Below, piece after piece: positions 63,124 to 64,000 of a stretch of DNA of 64,000 bases. The stretch's first letter is position 1. Every line of letters begins with the position of its first letter. Origin of the DNA: Rugalucina vietnamica (Eukaryota; Mollusca; Bivalvia; Lucinida; Lucinidae); the NCBI GenBank assembly GCA_964017185.1, contig OZ024869.1, forward strand, positions 72,418,008 through 72,482,007. The letters are read 5' to 3'. The notes beneath the pieces are model-generated. The model was not told where the DNA came from, made no database searches, and saw only the letters and a list, made by a program, of their open reading frames with translations. Made by a program: the position numbers and the translations under genes.

Positions 63124-63350
63124 ACTGTTATTTCCAGATGACCGAAAGGTAGAATAGCTAAAGCTAATTAGTGTTACCCTATGTAGACACTATATAAATT
63201 TAAGTAAATAAGTAAAGAAGAAATAAACCTAATACTGTTATTTCCAGATGGCCACACGGCAGAATAGCTAAAGCTAATTAGTGTTACCCTTTCTAAATGT
63301 CGTACAAATTTAGATAAATAAATAGATGTGAAGAAGAAATAAATCTAATC
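63124..63350 (+). repeat. 110-bp tandem duplication with AATA-type tail
   Basis: AATACTGTTATTTCCAGATG and AGAATAGCTAAAGCTAATTA, GTGTTACCCT, then AAATAAGTAAAGAAGAAATAA occur twice in succession. The A/T-rich tail resembles a SINE 3' end, but no pol III boxes are present. Confidence 0.8.
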
Positions 63351-63599
63351 ACCACAAAAGATGTAGATCCCTAAAATCAGCTATTAATAAAGAACTTAGC
63401 GAAGAAATCTCACAATTACATTAAATTTTCATTTTTCGGTCATTTTTAGGTTCAATTAGTTTACTTACATAGATCATCATGAAAAATAAAATAAATTTAA
63501 AACTTATTGCTTGCGGCTTTATTTTAAAGATCGAAAGAAAACAGTCATGCACTTTAGTCTCATTGATTCTATTACTTCACGGGCAGGTCCTTTGTTTCT

Positions 63600-63680
63600 T
63601 CAAATTGATGCTTAACGTACCAGTCAACAGCCATGGTCATGTCGGGATGTTGCCTCCATTTTATGGGACGTTTAATTAGA
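63600..63680 (+). repeat. family S2 fragment
   Basis: ACGTACCAGTCAACAGCCATGG and GGATGTTGCCTCCATTTTATGG match the left part of S2 at 18955-19010. Confidence 0.75.
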
Positions 63681-63788
63681 ACGTCATTACATATAAAAAA
63701 GTGCTTCAGAAATAACCTCGCAAGTACGCCGCGGAGAGATCTAGAATAAAAGCCAAGTGTAATAAACGACATACTTTATTCGTTTTAT

Positions 63789-64000
63789 TAGCTCCAGATG
63801 AGCTTACGATATACCCATGATCAGTCGTGCGCCCGTCGGCTCCCGTCCATGGTCTAAAAAATCTTTGAAACGCGTTGAAAACGTACACATATTGCAGAAA
63901 AAAACCTAGCCTGTTTTCAAAAAGGTACAAGTAGGCAAAGATCAGGAAAAGGCGCAATCAGAAAAAGATTCCCACTCCAAAAACCGAGGTGGGAAAAAAC
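63789..64000. repeat. R1 fragment and a second dispersed repeat, cut by the window end
   Basis: AGCTCCAGATGAGCTTACGATATACCC and CGTCCATGGTC (63789-63850) are R1-like. From about 63910 to the end, GGTACAAGTAGGCAAAGATC and GATTCCCACTCC match 38098-38185 in reverse. Confidence 0.65.

Overview
The window is animal nuclear DNA. Genes have GT-AG introns, long AT-rich intergenic stretches separate them, and a tRNA-derived SINE, a degenerate LINE and many short inverted-repeat elements are dispersed throughout. The repeats (above all the GCTCACC...GGTGAGC family) and a large family of secreted Cys/Thr-rich proteins suggest a lophotrochozoan, most likely a bivalve mollusc. The species call is an inference; no database was searched.

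Layout. 1-6.6 kb is repeats: a 1.24-kb fold-back element, a 1.9-kb GCTCACC-type repeat carrying a clean TA-flanked MITE, and a SINE with an 11-bp target duplication. 6.67-13.87 kb is a complete 8-exon gene on + for an AFG2A/SPATA5-type double AAA+ ATPase (907 aa when spliced). 14-22 kb is repeats, dominated by two inverted arms of 43-bp units about 4.5 kb apart. 22.5-24.4 kb is a histamine-H3-like GPCR on -. 24.4-35.3 kb is non-coding, with hairpins and a 954-bp mariner-like non-autonomous element. 35.3-61.1 kb holds a family of secreted proteins built from short four-cysteine domains (C-x21-23-C-x4-C-x12-13-C): five gene copies (35.3, 47.3, 50.2, 51.7, 60.5 kb), one 5'-truncated tandem copy (52.7 kb) and one decayed copy (53.6 kb), all on +. 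Inside that cluster lie a second H3-like GPCR (39.2-40.4 kb, +), a 3.5-kb inverted-repeat element containing a dead LINE, and arrays of GCTCACC-type repeats. 61-64 kb is repeats and unassigned sequence.

How the parts relate. AFG2A is a housekeeping ribosome-biogenesis ATPase unrelated to its neighbours. The two GPCRs are paralogues with the same H3-like signatures, nearly or wholly intronless and in opposite orientation. The four-Cys family is the most original content: most members share a signal peptide, a short amphipathic segment, Thr/Pro linkers, two or three four-Cys domains ending in W-[DE]-x-x-x-C or similar, and a short basic or hydrophobic C-terminus. The domain recalls part of a von Willebrand type C domain but lacks most of its cysteines. 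The family is expanding by tandem duplication with visible decay. Its function is unknown; an extracellular matrix, adhesive, mucus or defence role is possible.

The second theme is DNA hairpins. At least eight families of palindromic or fold-back elements occur. One family shows paired changes in its two stem arms, and several copies lie within 40 bp of an AFG2A splice acceptor or directly after a stop codon.
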